From positions 62,001 through 126,000 of the forward strand of contig CALCJK010000001.1 in NCBI GenBank assembly GCA_937967455.1: DNA of 64,000 bases, written 5' to 3'. The position numbers were made by a program, and so were the translations under genes. This DNA is from an uncultured bacterium (lineage in GTDB: Bacteria > Bacteroidota > Ignavibacteria > UBA10030 > BY39). The notes below the pieces were generated by a model. That model had not been told where the DNA came from, made no database searches, and saw nothing but the letters and a program-made list of their open reading frames with translations. Shown piece after piece: positions 9,119 to 18,295 of the stretch (position 1 is its first letter; each line of letters begins with the position of its first letter).

Positions 9119-9883
9119 TTATTTCTCCTTATAATTTATAGATTTTTCCCATAATTTTGCATATTTCACAAATACATAAAATGAAGATAGAACACAAAGA
9201 ATCAAACCATGAATGCCGTCCAAAAATCCTAATTTTATAAAATACATTTTAAAGAAAGTAAATACTGGATTTAATAGCAAATTTTTATAAGAAAATTTCT
9301 TTTGCAACATCATCAGATCTTCAACTGCTAAACTTGTATAACTGTTAAATTTATGAAAGTAATGATATAGGTTACGATCTGTGTAATGTAGTAAATCATT
9401 CTTAAGCTTACCTAATTTACCATGTATAATAAGCTGCTCATGTACATTTAAATTATTATATACACCATAGCCCTTCTTGAAAAGGCGAGTTACATAATTT
9501 GGATACCACCCACAATATTTTATCCACTTACCTAAAAAATATGAACGCCGTGGAATCATATATCCAACAAGCTCACTATCTTTTTTTGATATACTTTTTA
9601 TAATTTCTTCTTTTAATTCGGATGTTACTCTTTCATCCGCATCAATGAATAAAACCCATTCGTTATTGACAAGTTGTAATGCATAATTTCTTGTATTCGC
9701 ATAGCCTTGCCACTCTTTAATAAATATTTTGTTTGTATAATCTTTTGCTATTTGAATCGTTTGATCCTTACTATGTGCATCTACAATTATAATCTCATCT
9801 GCCCATTTTACACTTTCAAGGCAGTCTTTTATATTATCTTGTTCGTTTAGTGTAATAATAATGATTGAGAGTCTATTATTCAT
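9119..9883 (-). CDS. Glycosyltransferase family 2, WaaE/KdtX-like
   Basis: 254 residues. The GT-A nucleotide-binding strand LSIIIITLNEQDNI is at residues 5-18, followed by DEIIIVDAHSKDQT and the metal-binding LFIDADERV. A hydrophobic helix lies near the C-terminus (LGFLDGIHGLILCVL), as in the family of lipopolysaccharide-core beta-1,4-glucosyltransferases (WaaE/KdtX). It probably acts on the cytoplasmic side of the inner membrane in lipid-linked polysaccharide synthesis. Its start overlaps the O-antigen ligase-like gene by 4 bp. Confidence 0.88.
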   Translation of the reverse strand: MNNRLSIIIITLNEQDNIKDCLESVKWADEIIIVDAHSKDQTIQIAKDYTNKIFIKEWQGYANTRNYALQLVNNEWVLFIDADERVTSELKEEIIKSISKKDSELVGYMIPRRSYFLGKWIKYCGWYPNYVTRLFKKGYGVYNNLNVHEQLIIHGKLGKLKNDLLHYTDRNLYHYFHKFNSYTSLAVEDLMMLQKKFSYKNLLLNPVFTFFKMYFIKLGFLDGIHGLILCVLSSFYVFVKYAKLWEKSINYKEK

Positions 9884-11112
9884 ATTTTTGAATTAGAACT
9901 TTTACTTGAAATATATATAAAATTGGCTGATAATGCCAGACCAACTGTTATCCAGAGGAACATAATGACTTCTGTATCACCAAAATTCCATTCAAACAAT
10001 CCATTTATATGGAAAGCTACGAGCGAAGCTGCTGCACCTAAAATTACTGAATTTGTTAACCAATCATTTCTGGAATGGAAAGCACTTTTTATTTCTATAA
10101 CAAATATTCTTAAAAATAGAATTAAGAAAATAATTAATCCAATGATGCCTAACTTTACTAATATATTGATGAAATTATTGTGCAAATGGCCAACTGGATT
10201 TGAATCTGGTGGTCCATATATTTTATAAACTTCTTCTGTTCCAATATCTCCTATACCAACGATTGGATTGTCATAAAATATTTTCATACCAGTTAACCAC
10301 ATTTGGAGCCTTTCTACATTATTTGGATGATACGGATCTATAATACTGTAGATCCGATCCTTAATTTCAACAGGTGATATTAAAATAATAAATATTAATA
10401 CAAATATTAACATAGCAAAAATAATTTTAGATCGCTGGAACGAAATTAAAATTGAACCAGCAATAAAACCTAACCAGGAGCCTCTTGTAAATGTAAAAAT
10501 TAAACATATTATACTAAAAATAAATGCTACACTAGAAAATACCTTAATAGCTCTTGGTGTCCCTTGGTGAGTAATGAAGCTGAGTAACATTAAGCTCGAT
10601 ATCATCAATAATCCACCTGCTGTCATATAAAACGAAGTCAAATTTAACCTTCTCTCAAAATGTAAATAGTCATTCAAATTTAAAATTATATCATAACAAC
10701 CATATAAAGATATCAACAATATTGAACTAAACAATACTATTATAGATGTTTCTAACCTTTTACGTGTTCTAATCCATGAATATATAAGATAAATTATTGG
10801 AATAATTATTACTCTTTTATGCATGTAATATAATGATTGGGCAATATCTTTAGAAAATAATGTAGATATTATTTCTGCTAAAATAAATAATAAAAAATAA
10901 ATATCTAGAGGGGTAGAATTAAGATATTGCTTTTGATGCTTCAATATAATAACTAACCAAAAAAATATAGCGGTGAAATAAGCAATTTGTGTAAGAGCTA
11001 TTGAAAAAGTTGAACAAAATAGAAATATAAAAAGGAATATTATTAATAATTTTTGAAACCAATCATCAACATCTTCCAGTTCATGTTTTATTTTATTAAG
11101 TGGATATATCAT
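9880..11112 (-). CDS. O-antigen ligase / Wzy-like polymerase family membrane protein
   Basis: About 410 residues with ten to twelve membrane helices. FTRGSWLGFIAGS carries the conserved Arg of the RGxxLG motif, and GIGDIGTE followed by HLHNNFINILVKLG matches the Wzy_C periplasmic histidine motif. It probably joins or polymerises lipid-linked glycan units. I place the start at 11112 (MIYPLNKIK), which overlaps the previous frame by 17 bp, because the 22 residues upstream in the ORF track are translated from the end of the previous gene. No clear ribosome-binding site is visible at either start, so the choice is tentative. Confidence 0.82.
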   Translation of the reverse strand: MIYPLNKIKHELEDVDDWFQKLLIIFLFIFLFCSTFSIALTQIAYFTAIFFWLVIILKHQKQYLNSTPLDIYFLLFILAEIISTLFSKDIAQSLYYMHKRVIIIPIIYLIYSWIRTRKRLETSIIVLFSSILLISLYGCYDIILNLNDYLHFERRLNLTSFYMTAGGLLMISSLMLLSFITHQGTPRAIKVFSSVAFIFSIICLIFTFTRGSWLGFIAGSILISFQRSKIIFAMLIFVLIFIILISPVEIKDRIYSIIDPYHPNNVERLQMWLTGMKIFYDNPIVGIGDIGTEEVYKIYGPPDSNPVGHLHNNFINILVKLGIIGLIIFLILFLRIFVIEIKSAFHSRNDWLTNSVILGAAASLVAFHINGLFEWNFGDTEVIMFLWITVGLALSANFIYISSKSSNSKI

Positions 11113-11634
11113 TAAGAGCTGAATATTTAGTAATTCCGTGATTTGTTCTAAATCTAGATTCCAATTTTTTTGTTTCAAATAAAATTCTATTTTTTAAACT
11201 CTCCATAGTTTTGGGATGATATAGATGATATAAAACAGCCATTTGACGAACAGATTTAAATTTTACATTAATTAACTTCAAACGAAATTCTATATCTGAA
11301 TCCTCACCCACACCCGGACCTTCATACCTTTCATCAAAACCATTAATTTCCATTAGAATTAATTTTTCAATTGAAAAATTAGAACTTAACAACCTCACAC
11401 TCCTTTGCTTTAAAAATTTTCTTAAGAATTTTGACTCAATATAAAGAGCTCGTTCTAGCCTTGATGCTTTGCCACATAATGAATTAAATATAAAGAGATA
11501 TATTAAATTTCTCATTTTTTCCGTCTATAATATCTGTAATTTTTAAATGACTGTAATTCCAGAGCTCCTAAAACTAAATCAAGTTCCTTAGCTTTATTAT
11601 ATACAGAAATAATTAATGATGCCTCAAAATTCAT
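11096..11634 (-). pseudogene. Glycosyltransferase family 2, disrupted by internal deletion and frame change
   Basis: An ATG directly after the leuS stop opens a 40-codon frame, MNFEASLIISVYNKAKELDL and on to QSFKN, which is the N-terminal strand and helix of a GT2 enzyme. It then runs off into YRYYRRKK and a TGA at 11512-11514. The 139-codon ORF starting at 11515 (ATGA overlap) carries the C-terminal part of the same kind of enzyme, with GFDERYEGPGVGEDSDIEF matching the galactosyltransferase-like C-terminal domain. The middle, including the nucleotide-binding acidic residues and the DxD, is missing, roughly 80 codons compared with family proteins of about 260 residues. I infer one gene inactivated by a deletion; two separately translated fragments or an assembly error are alternatives. 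Confidence 0.75.
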
Positions 11635-14157
11635 TCATTTAACTACTAGATTAAGTAATTTGTTTTTTATAAAAATTGATTTAATTATTTCTTTATCTTG
11701 AATATACCTTTTTACTGATTCATGATTCATAGCTAAATTCTTTACAAAATCTTCAGTAGAATCAATTGGAATCTTAAATTTTGCTCTAACTTTTCCACTA
11801 ATTTGAATCACCATCTCGACCATATCTTTTTTGGTTTTCTCTTCAATGTAATCTGGCCAGGGTTCAAAAACTATGCTTTTTGAATTTCCTAATTTATTCC
11901 ATATCTCTTCAGCTATATGCGGAGCAAAAGGAGAAAGGATTTTTATAAAATTTTTCATCGCATAAAACGGTTTTACCTTTAGATTTATAAATTCATTTAC
12001 AAAAATCATCATCTGGGAAATTGCAGTATTAAAATTCAAAGTTTCTATGTCATTAGTTACTTTTTTAATTGTTTGATGAAGTATTCTTTCCTGTTCTATT
12101 GTTAGAGGAATATCCTTAATTGATTCACTAATATTACCATTTTCATCTATAAACATTTTCCATACACGATTAAGAAATCTAAAAACTCCTTCCACACCTT
12201 TAGTTGACCAAGGTTTTGTGTCTTCTAGCGGTCCCATAAACATTTCAAATAATCGAAGTGAATCTGCCCCATAGTTTTGCACTACCTCATCAGGGTTGAT
12301 CACATTTCCTAATGATTTAGACATTTTTTGACCATCTTCCCCAAGGATTAGCCCTTGATTTACCAACTTCATAAAAGGTTCTTTAGTTGAAACGTAACCA
12401 AGATCATATAATACTTTATGCCAAAACCTTGAATACAAAAGATGTAAAACTGCGTGTTCAGCACCACCAACATATAAATCTACAGGCATCCAGTATCTTT
12501 CTTTTTCAGCATCACAGAATCTATTTGGATTGTTTGGATCAATATATCTTATGTAATACCAACAAGAGCCAGCCCATTGCGGCATAGTATGTGTTTCTCT
12601 ACGATATATCTTACCGGATTTTTTGTCCACATAATTAACCCAACTTTCGATTGTTGAAAGTGGTGATTCACCCGTACCACTTGGTTTATAAGACTCTACA
12701 TCAGGAAGCATTACTGGCAGTTCTTCCTCAGGTAAATCAATTACCCTTCCATTTTCATCGTAAATTAATGGAAATGGTTCTCCCCAATATCTTTGCCTTG
12801 AAAATAACCAATCACGCAATTTATAATTTATCATTCTTCTGCCAATCTTTTTAACCTCCAACCAGTTAATAATTTTTTCTTTAGCCTCTTTTGTTGGTAA
12901 GCCATTTAATGACACCTCATCATTAGCAGAATTTATAGCAATTCCATCTCCAGTGAAAGCACCTATTTCAATATTTCCTCCTGAAACAACCTCTCGAATT
13001 TCTAAGTTATATTTTTTTGCAAATTCATAATCTCTTTCATCATGTCCCGGAACTGCCATAATAGCACCGGTGCCATACGAAAGCAATACATAATCAGCGA
13101 TCCAGATTGGAATTTCTCTTTTTGTAGCGGGATTAATTGCAAATGCACCTGTAAATACACCATTTTTATTCTTTTCGAGTGAGGTACGTTCAAGCTCACT
13201 TTTAAGTGCAGTTTGTGCCTTATATTTAATAACTCCATCTCTATAATCTGTTGTTGTTATTTTCTCAACTAATCTATGTTCTGGAGCCAGAACCATATAT
13301 GTGGCTCCAAAAATTGTATCTGGTCTTGTAGTAAAAACTTTTATTACTTCAACATGATTCTGAATTTGGAATTCAATTTCTGCACCTTCTGATCTTCCAA
13401 TCCAGTTTTTTTGCATATCTTTAATGTTTTCAGGCCAATCGAGCTCATCTAAATCAGATTCAAGCCGATCAGCATATGCAGTAATTCTTAACATCCACTG
13501 TCGCATCATTTTTCTTTCGACTTTATAACCCTTTTCTATCCATTCATCAACTTCTTCATTTGCCAATACGGTACCTAATTCTTCACACCAATTTACTGGC
13601 ATTTCGGCAAGATATGCAAGTCTTTGATTCGCAACATACTCATATCTTTCCTGTTCAGATAAATCTTTAGGGATGGGTAATTCGCTAATTGGACGAGCTT
13701 TATTAAGTGTTTTATCGTACCAAGAGTTGTAAATTTTTAAAAATATCCATTGTGTCCACTTGTAGTAATTTGGATCTGTTGTATCAATTTCGCGAGACCA
13801 ATCGTATGATAAACCCAGCATTTTAATTTGTCTTCTGAAATTTGCTATATTTTGCTGCGTTGTAATTTTTGGATGAATACTGGTCTGCATAGCATATCGT
13901 TCTGCTGGTAAACCAAAAGCATCCCATCCCATTGGATGCAAAACATTGTAACCTTTCATTCTTTTATATCTGGCTATAATATCAGTTGCAGTATATCCTT
14001 CTGGATGACCCACATGTAAACCTGCACCAGAAGGATAAGGGAACATATCAAGAATATAATATTTTGGCTTTGATGGATCTTCGACTACTTTAAACGTTTG
14101 GTTTTGATCCCAGTAATTTTGCCATTTTTTTTCAATCTCTAAAAAAGGATATGCCAT
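11635..14157 (-). CDS. leuS: Leucyl-tRNA synthetase
   Basis: 840 residues, the normal bacterial size. The class I HIGH motif appears as HVGH at 48-51, the KMSKS loop as [10 protein letters not shown] near residue 611, and the CP1 editing domain shows [14 protein letters not shown] and [15 protein letters not shown]. It charges tRNA-Leu and hydrolyses mischarged Ile/Val products. The stop codon is immediately followed by the ATG of the broken GT2 gene. It lies 18 bp downstream of the amidohydrolase gene. Confidence 0.97.
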   Translation of the reverse strand: MAYPFLEIEKKWQNYWDQNQTFKVVEDPSKPKYYILDMFPYPSGAGLHVGHPEGYTATDIIARYKRMKGYNVLHPMGWDAFGLPAERYAMQTSIHPKITTQQNIANFRRQIKMLGLSYDWSREIDTTDPNYYKWTQWIFLKIYNSWYDKTLNKARPISELPIPKDLSEQERYEYVANQRLAYLAEMPVNWCEELGTVLANEEVDEWIEKGYKVERKMMRQWMLRITAYADRLESDLDELDWPENIKDMQKNWIGRSEGAEIEFQIQNHVEVIKVFTTRPDTIFGATYMVLAPEHRLVEKITTTDYRDGVIKYKAQTALKSELERTSLEKNKNGVFTGAFAINPATKREIPIWIADYVLLSYGTGAIMAVPGHDERDYEFAKKYNLEIREVVSGGNIEIGAFTGDGIAINSANDEVSLNGLPTKEAKEKIINWLEVKKIGRRMINYKLRDWLFSRQRYWGEPFPLIYDENGRVIDLPEEELPVMLPDVESYKPSGTGESPLSTIESWVNYVDKKSGKIYRRETHTMPQWAGSCWYYIRYIDPNNPNRFCDAEKERYWMPVDLYVGGAEHAVLHLLYSRFWHKVLYDLGYVSTKEPFMKLVNQGLILGEDGQKMSKSLGNVINPDEVVQNYGADSLRLFEMFMGPLEDTKPWSTKGVEGVFRFLNRVWKMFIDENGNISESIKDIPLTIEQERILHQTIKKVTNDIETLNFNTAISQMMIFVNEFINLKVKPFYAMKNFIKILSPFAPHIAEEIWNKLGNSKSIVFEPWPDYIEEKTKKDMVEMVIQISGKVRAKFKIPIDSTEDFVKNLAMNHESVKRYIQDKEIIKSIFIKNKLLNLVVK

Positions 14158-14175
14158 ATAATTAAATTCGTTTGA

Positions 14176-15852
14176 TTAATTTTTAGAAAATACAACTTTA
14201 CCATCAACTATAGTATATAGTACTTCAGTTGATAAAATTTCATTTTCTGGAATTTCAAGAATGTTTTTTGAAAGTATTGTTAGATCAGCATATTTACCTA
14301 TTTCAATAGTACCTTTATTTTTTTCTTTAAAAGATGAAAATGCTGACCAGATTGTATAAGCTTTCAGTGCCTCCTCACGTGTCATACATTGCTCAGGATA
14401 CCAGGAATTAATTTGTTCTTGAAATGGATCAGAGCGTGTAACGGCTGCATAAAATCCAACAATTGGAACTAAAATATCATTTGGGAAATCTGAACCAGCT
14501 GGAATAATTGAACCCGCATCCAGCAAAGAGCGCCATGCATAAGCACCTTTAATTCTATTATTCCCCAAACGCTGTTCTGCCCAATCCATATCAGAAACAC
14601 AATGAACAGGTTGCATACTTGGTATAACTTTTAACTTTGCAAATCGAGGAATATCGTCTGGTGCAATCACCTGTGCATGCTCTATTCTAAATCTGTAATC
14701 AGAATTACCTGCTTTACGGATAATTCTTTCAAACAAATTCAACACAATATGATTTGCTCGATCACCGATTGCATGGACACAAACCTGAAAACCTATTTTA
14801 ATTGCATCCTGCGCAATTTTTTCCATTAAACTATCGCTTAACAAAGTTAATCCACGATTTCCAGGATCATCCGAGTATTCTTCAATCAGAGCCGCACCTC
14901 TTGATCCTAAAGCACCATCTGCATACATCTTTACTGCTTTAATTTTTAACATTGCTTCTGTAAAATTTAAGAGGGATGGATTTTGTACAATTTCATCCCA
15001 ATCCTTGCTTGGAGCATCTATCGCTCCATAAATCCTGATTGGTAACTTCTTTTCATTTAGTAATTTTTTGTACACACCAATTAATTGTTTATTCAAACCC
15101 ATATCATGCACTTCAGTAATTCCATACTTCACACATTCTTCAAATGCTTTGGTCAAATAAACTTCTATCTCCGAATCAGATGGAGGTGGTACAATTTTTT
15201 CAATTAATTCTGTGGCTTTATCAATCAAAATACCCGTTGGATGGCCCGATTTATCTCTGATTATTTTCCCGCCTTCTGGATCTGGAGTATCTTTATTTAT
15301 ATTAGCTAGGTCAAGAGTTTTTTGATTTACCCATATTGCATGACCGTCTATTCTACCTAAAATTACTGGATTATTCGGTGTTACAGAATCAAGCAATTTA
15401 TTTGTTGGAAACTCCTTTTTTTGCCAGAGCGTTTGATCCCAGCCACGTCCATATATCCAATCACCAGGTTTTTTATTCTTCACTTCTTCTGATACTAATT
15501 TTATAACATCCTCAGGAGAAGTAATACCTACCAAATTTAAGCTTGATAAAAGCATTCCTAATCCATAAATGTGAGCATGCGAATCAACAAATCCAGGATA
15601 AACGTGTGCATTCTCAAGATCAATTACATTTTTATAAGAATATTTTTTTTGTAAATCAATCGACTTGCCGATATCGATTATTACACCATTAGAAATAGCG
15701 ATTGCATCACCTGAAATTTCATTCTCCGCTAATGTGTGAAGTACACCATTAATTAATAATATGTCGATAGTTTTTTGAGGCATTATCAAAACATAGAGAA
15801 ATATACCAATCATTACAATAACTATTGAAATAATAATTATCTTCTTATTCAT
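14176..15852 (-). CDS. Amidohydrolase family 3 (YtcJ-like) with N-terminal membrane anchor
   Basis: 558 residues. An N-terminal hydrophobic segment (residues 4-26) acts as signal or anchor, so the enzyme is probably extracytoplasmic. The metal-dependent hydrolase core shows PGFVDSHAHIYGLG with the HxH pair, YADGALGSRGAAL, VCVHAIGDRANH, RIEHAQVI and the metal or base aspartate in PAGSDFPND. YtcJ-like enzymes hydrolyse C-N bonds of small molecules, but the substrate is unknown. It follows the response regulator gene at about 50 bp. Confidence 0.88.
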   Translation of the reverse strand: MNKKIIIISIVIVMIGIFLYVLIMPQKTIDILLINGVLHTLAENEISGDAIAISNGVIIDIGKSIDLQKKYSYKNVIDLENAHVYPGFVDSHAHIYGLGMLLSSLNLVGITSPEDVIKLVSEEVKNKKPGDWIYGRGWDQTLWQKKEFPTNKLLDSVTPNNPVILGRIDGHAIWVNQKTLDLANINKDTPDPEGGKIIRDKSGHPTGILIDKATELIEKIVPPPSDSEIEVYLTKAFEECVKYGITEVHDMGLNKQLIGVYKKLLNEKKLPIRIYGAIDAPSKDWDEIVQNPSLLNFTEAMLKIKAVKMYADGALGSRGAALIEEYSDDPGNRGLTLLSDSLMEKIAQDAIKIGFQVCVHAIGDRANHIVLNLFERIIRKAGNSDYRFRIEHAQVIAPDDIPRFAKLKVIPSMQPVHCVSDMDWAEQRLGNNRIKGAYAWRSLLDAGSIIPAGSDFPNDILVPIVGFYAAVTRSDPFQEQINSWYPEQCMTREEALKAYTIWSAFSSFKEKNKGTIEIGKYADLTILSKNILEIPENEILSTEVLYTIVDGKVVFSKN

Positions 15853-15902
15853 AACGTTGATTAATATAAAAAGAATTGATTAGAAATGCTAAAAAACTAT
15901 TA

Positions 15903-16292
15903 TCAATTTGTACTTTCACCAGCTATCTTTTCCAGGAATAACAGTAATTCTTTTCTATCAAAAGGCTTATGGAAATATTCATCAAATCCTGCTTTAATGA
16001 ACCTATCCTTATCATCTTGTAATATTATTGAAGTAAAGGCAACAATTTTTGTATTCAAAAAATTATAATTCTTTTTTATATCTTCTAATATTCCAAAACC
16101 ATCTTTTCCTGGCAAATTGATATCCATTAATATTATTTGCGGTTCGTTTTCTGATAACCATTTAAGTGCAGCATCTGCAGAAGAAACACAATGGGTTAGA
16201 AATTTTGTCTTAGAGAGCATTACTGAAACTAAACGTAATGCTTGTATATCATCGTCTACAACTAAAACAGTAATGGGCTGTTTTGAAATCAT
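15903..16292 (-). CDS. Receiver-only (CheY-like) response regulator
   Basis: 129 residues, a single REC domain. The acidic pocket is D13-D15, the phospho-acceptor is D57 in LMDINLPGKDG, the conserved Thr/Ser is in AFTS at 86-89 and the conserved Lys is K109 in HKPFD. No output domain follows, so it probably signals by protein contact. Its ATG overlaps the stop of the P-loop ATPase gene by 4 bp (ATGA). No histidine kinase is encoded nearby, so the phosphodonor must be encoded elsewhere. Confidence 0.93.
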   Translation of the reverse strand: MISKQPITVLVVDDDIQALRLVSVMLSKTKFLTHCVSSADAALKWLSENEPQIILMDINLPGKDGFGILEDIKKNYNFLNTKIVAFTSIILQDDKDRFIKAGFDEYFHKPFDRKELLLFLEKIAGESTN

Positions 16293-17779
16293 TTTGCCTT
16301 TCTAATAGTTAAACCTAATCCATATCTATATAGATCTGGTATTATATATTCGTTTGCATTATCTATTGATTTGGTGCTTGACTTTTTGAATAATCCAGCA
16401 TCATAAAAAGCTCTTACAGCATCTAATCCAGACGGTTCACAATCCTCAAATAACTTAAACATTTCTTCTTTTTTTATCCTATCATATCCAAATGCACTTA
16501 TTCTATTTAGATGTTTAGTAAGATGGGGGAATTCAGAATACAGAAATGTTTCACATCTGTATTTTGATACCGACTTAAAAGCTGCTTTAACTGCCTTCTC
16601 ACTAATCAAATAATTGCCATCTTGCAATTTAGTCTTATATAATTCTTTTTGCACTGCTACAGCTAAATTGGCCAAGTGAATAAATTCCCTTGGATATATT
16701 TTGCCTAAACCATCTGTTAGTTTTCTTATGATCCATTTATGTAAATTGGAATATCCATCACTGGTTTTATTTTGAAATATTGTATAAAATAGCTTTAATA
16801 AAAAATTATAATTACCTGTAATCACTTTATTGATATCAATACTTTCATTTAATTTTTCTTCACAGTATTGCTTTACACTACGGTCAAATATAGCTCTTGC
16901 TAATATCAATCTTAGTATTAGATCTTCTGTCCATATTAACTCAATACTGTTTGAAACAAGGTGCGATTTATTTATAATGTTTAGTTCTTTATAGATATCT
17001 GATCTTAAAAAGATTTTAAAATTTATATTAGAGAACCTGTTACTATACTCAATGATCAATTGAATTAACGCAGTTATTGCTTTATTTCTTTTATTTAAAT
17101 CATCTAAATACAATAAATCTATTTGATCAACAAGTATCCATAAATAAGAATTAGTTATCTTTAATATTTTATCAATTTTATCAAGAATAAGATTTACATT
17201 TAAATTTCTCCTAAATTGAGTATTGTAATCTGTAGATAATTTATTTGTTTTTAGTAATCTTTTTATGAACTCAAGAACACTTTTGGATTTTTGTTGGTGT
17301 TTTTTTAACAATCCAATATCATCTAATAATTTTAATAAAAACTTGTAATACAATCTCAAATCGGAGGAATTCGATTTTGATAGAACCGAATTCAAATAGT
17401 TTGAAGTTACAATTGAGAAGGATGATTTAAGGCTAAAATAAAGTTGCCAGAAATATTTAAAATCTTCTATTGTTTGAGGATTGATTTCTTTTATTTCAGG
17501 ATAAGTTAAATACTCGTCACTATTCAATCCATAAGCTGGTATGCGGAACAACTCATTGAAGGAAAAACTGATAAATGGATTAAGGCGGTCTGCTTCCTGA
17601 CTCAATATTTTAAAAATAGCACTTTTACCTGAACCTTTGCCACCAAGTAATAAAGTATGTTGTGGCGATAGAGCATATTTTAATAAATCAGTTCCGATAA
17701 AACAATTTACTAATTTATCATCAGTTTCGGCATCAACCCTCCCAAAAGAAAAATTTGATAATATTTTAAGTCGATCCAT
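16289..17779 (-). CDS. P-loop ATPase, Sll1717-like family
   Basis: 496 residues. Walker A is GGKGSGKS at 46-53 and a Walker B-like LWILVDQIDLLYLDD lies around residue 214, placing it among the STAND/KAP-like ATPases. The opening FGRVDAETDDKLVNCFIGT is typical of the 'P-loop ATPase, Sll1717 family'. The C-terminal 50 residues (GLDAVRAFYDAGLF, YIIPDLYRYGLG) look like a winged-helix unit. The biochemical role of the family is unknown, and relatives occur in signalling or defence contexts. It is translationally coupled to the response regulator and starts 25 bp after the HIT gene. Confidence 0.75.
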   Translation of the reverse strand: MDRLKILSNFSFGRVDAETDDKLVNCFIGTDLLKYALSPQHTLLLGGKGSGKSAIFKILSQEADRLNPFISFSFNELFRIPAYGLNSDEYLTYPEIKEINPQTIEDFKYFWQLYFSLKSSFSIVTSNYLNSVLSKSNSSDLRLYYKFLLKLLDDIGLLKKHQQKSKSVLEFIKRLLKTNKLSTDYNTQFRRNLNVNLILDKIDKILKITNSYLWILVDQIDLLYLDDLNKRNKAITALIQLIIEYSNRFSNINFKIFLRSDIYKELNIINKSHLVSNSIELIWTEDLILRLILARAIFDRSVKQYCEEKLNESIDINKVITGNYNFLLKLFYTIFQNKTSDGYSNLHKWIIRKLTDGLGKIYPREFIHLANLAVAVQKELYKTKLQDGNYLISEKAVKAAFKSVSKYRCETFLYSEFPHLTKHLNRISAFGYDRIKKEEMFKLFEDCEPSGLDAVRAFYDAGLFKKSSTKSIDNANEYIIPDLYRYGLGLTIRKAK

Positions 17780-17803
17780 TTAACTACAGATACTTAAAAA
17801 AAA

Positions 17804-18289
17804 TTAGGATATAGCGTCTCTTAACTTCTTATATGTCTCTCTCATATCTTCTGATATAAGTTTTGTATCAGCTAATACTGGCATAAAATTCGTATCCCCA
17901 TTCCATCTTGGAACTATATGAAAGTGAATATGTTCATCTATACCAGCACCAGCACTTCTACCAATATTACTTCCTATATTGAAACCATCCGGTTTCATAG
18001 TTTTATATAAAGCATCACTCATCAACTTCAAGAATTGAAATATTTCTAAAAATTCTTCATTTGTTAAATTTGTGAGATTACCGATATGACGAAAAGGAAC
18101 TATCATTAAATGTCCGCTATTATAGGGATAAAGGTTCATAATTACATAAGAATATTTACCTCTTAATAAAATTAAATTTTTATCGTCATCATTTTCAGAA
18201 GGAGCTTTGCAAAGAATACATTCACCACCGGATGGTTCTGAAAAGGAATTAATGTATTTAGAACGCCATGGTGAATACATTCTTTGCAT
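17804..18289 (-). CDS. HIT family nucleotide hydrolase/phosphorylase
   Basis: 161 residues. The histidine triad HIHFHIVPRW has H120, H122 and H124, and SGHLMIVPFRHI precedes it. An N-terminal CILC pair suggests a zinc site as in Ap4A phosphorylase-like HIT proteins, and the opening MQRMYSPWRSKYI matches their typical SPWR start, which supports the first ATG. Family enzymes cleave dinucleoside polyphosphates or AMP-lysine conjugates. It starts 6 bp after the EF-G-like gene. Confidence 0.9.
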   Translation of the reverse strand: MQRMYSPWRSKYINSFSEPSGGECILCKAPSENDDDKNLILLRGKYSYVIMNLYPYNSGHLMIVPFRHIGNLTNLTNEEFLEIFQFLKLMSDALYKTMKPDGFNIGSNIGRSAGAGIDEHIHFHIVPRWNGDTNFMPVLADTKLISEDMRETYKKLRDAIS

Positions 18290-18295
18290 ATATTA

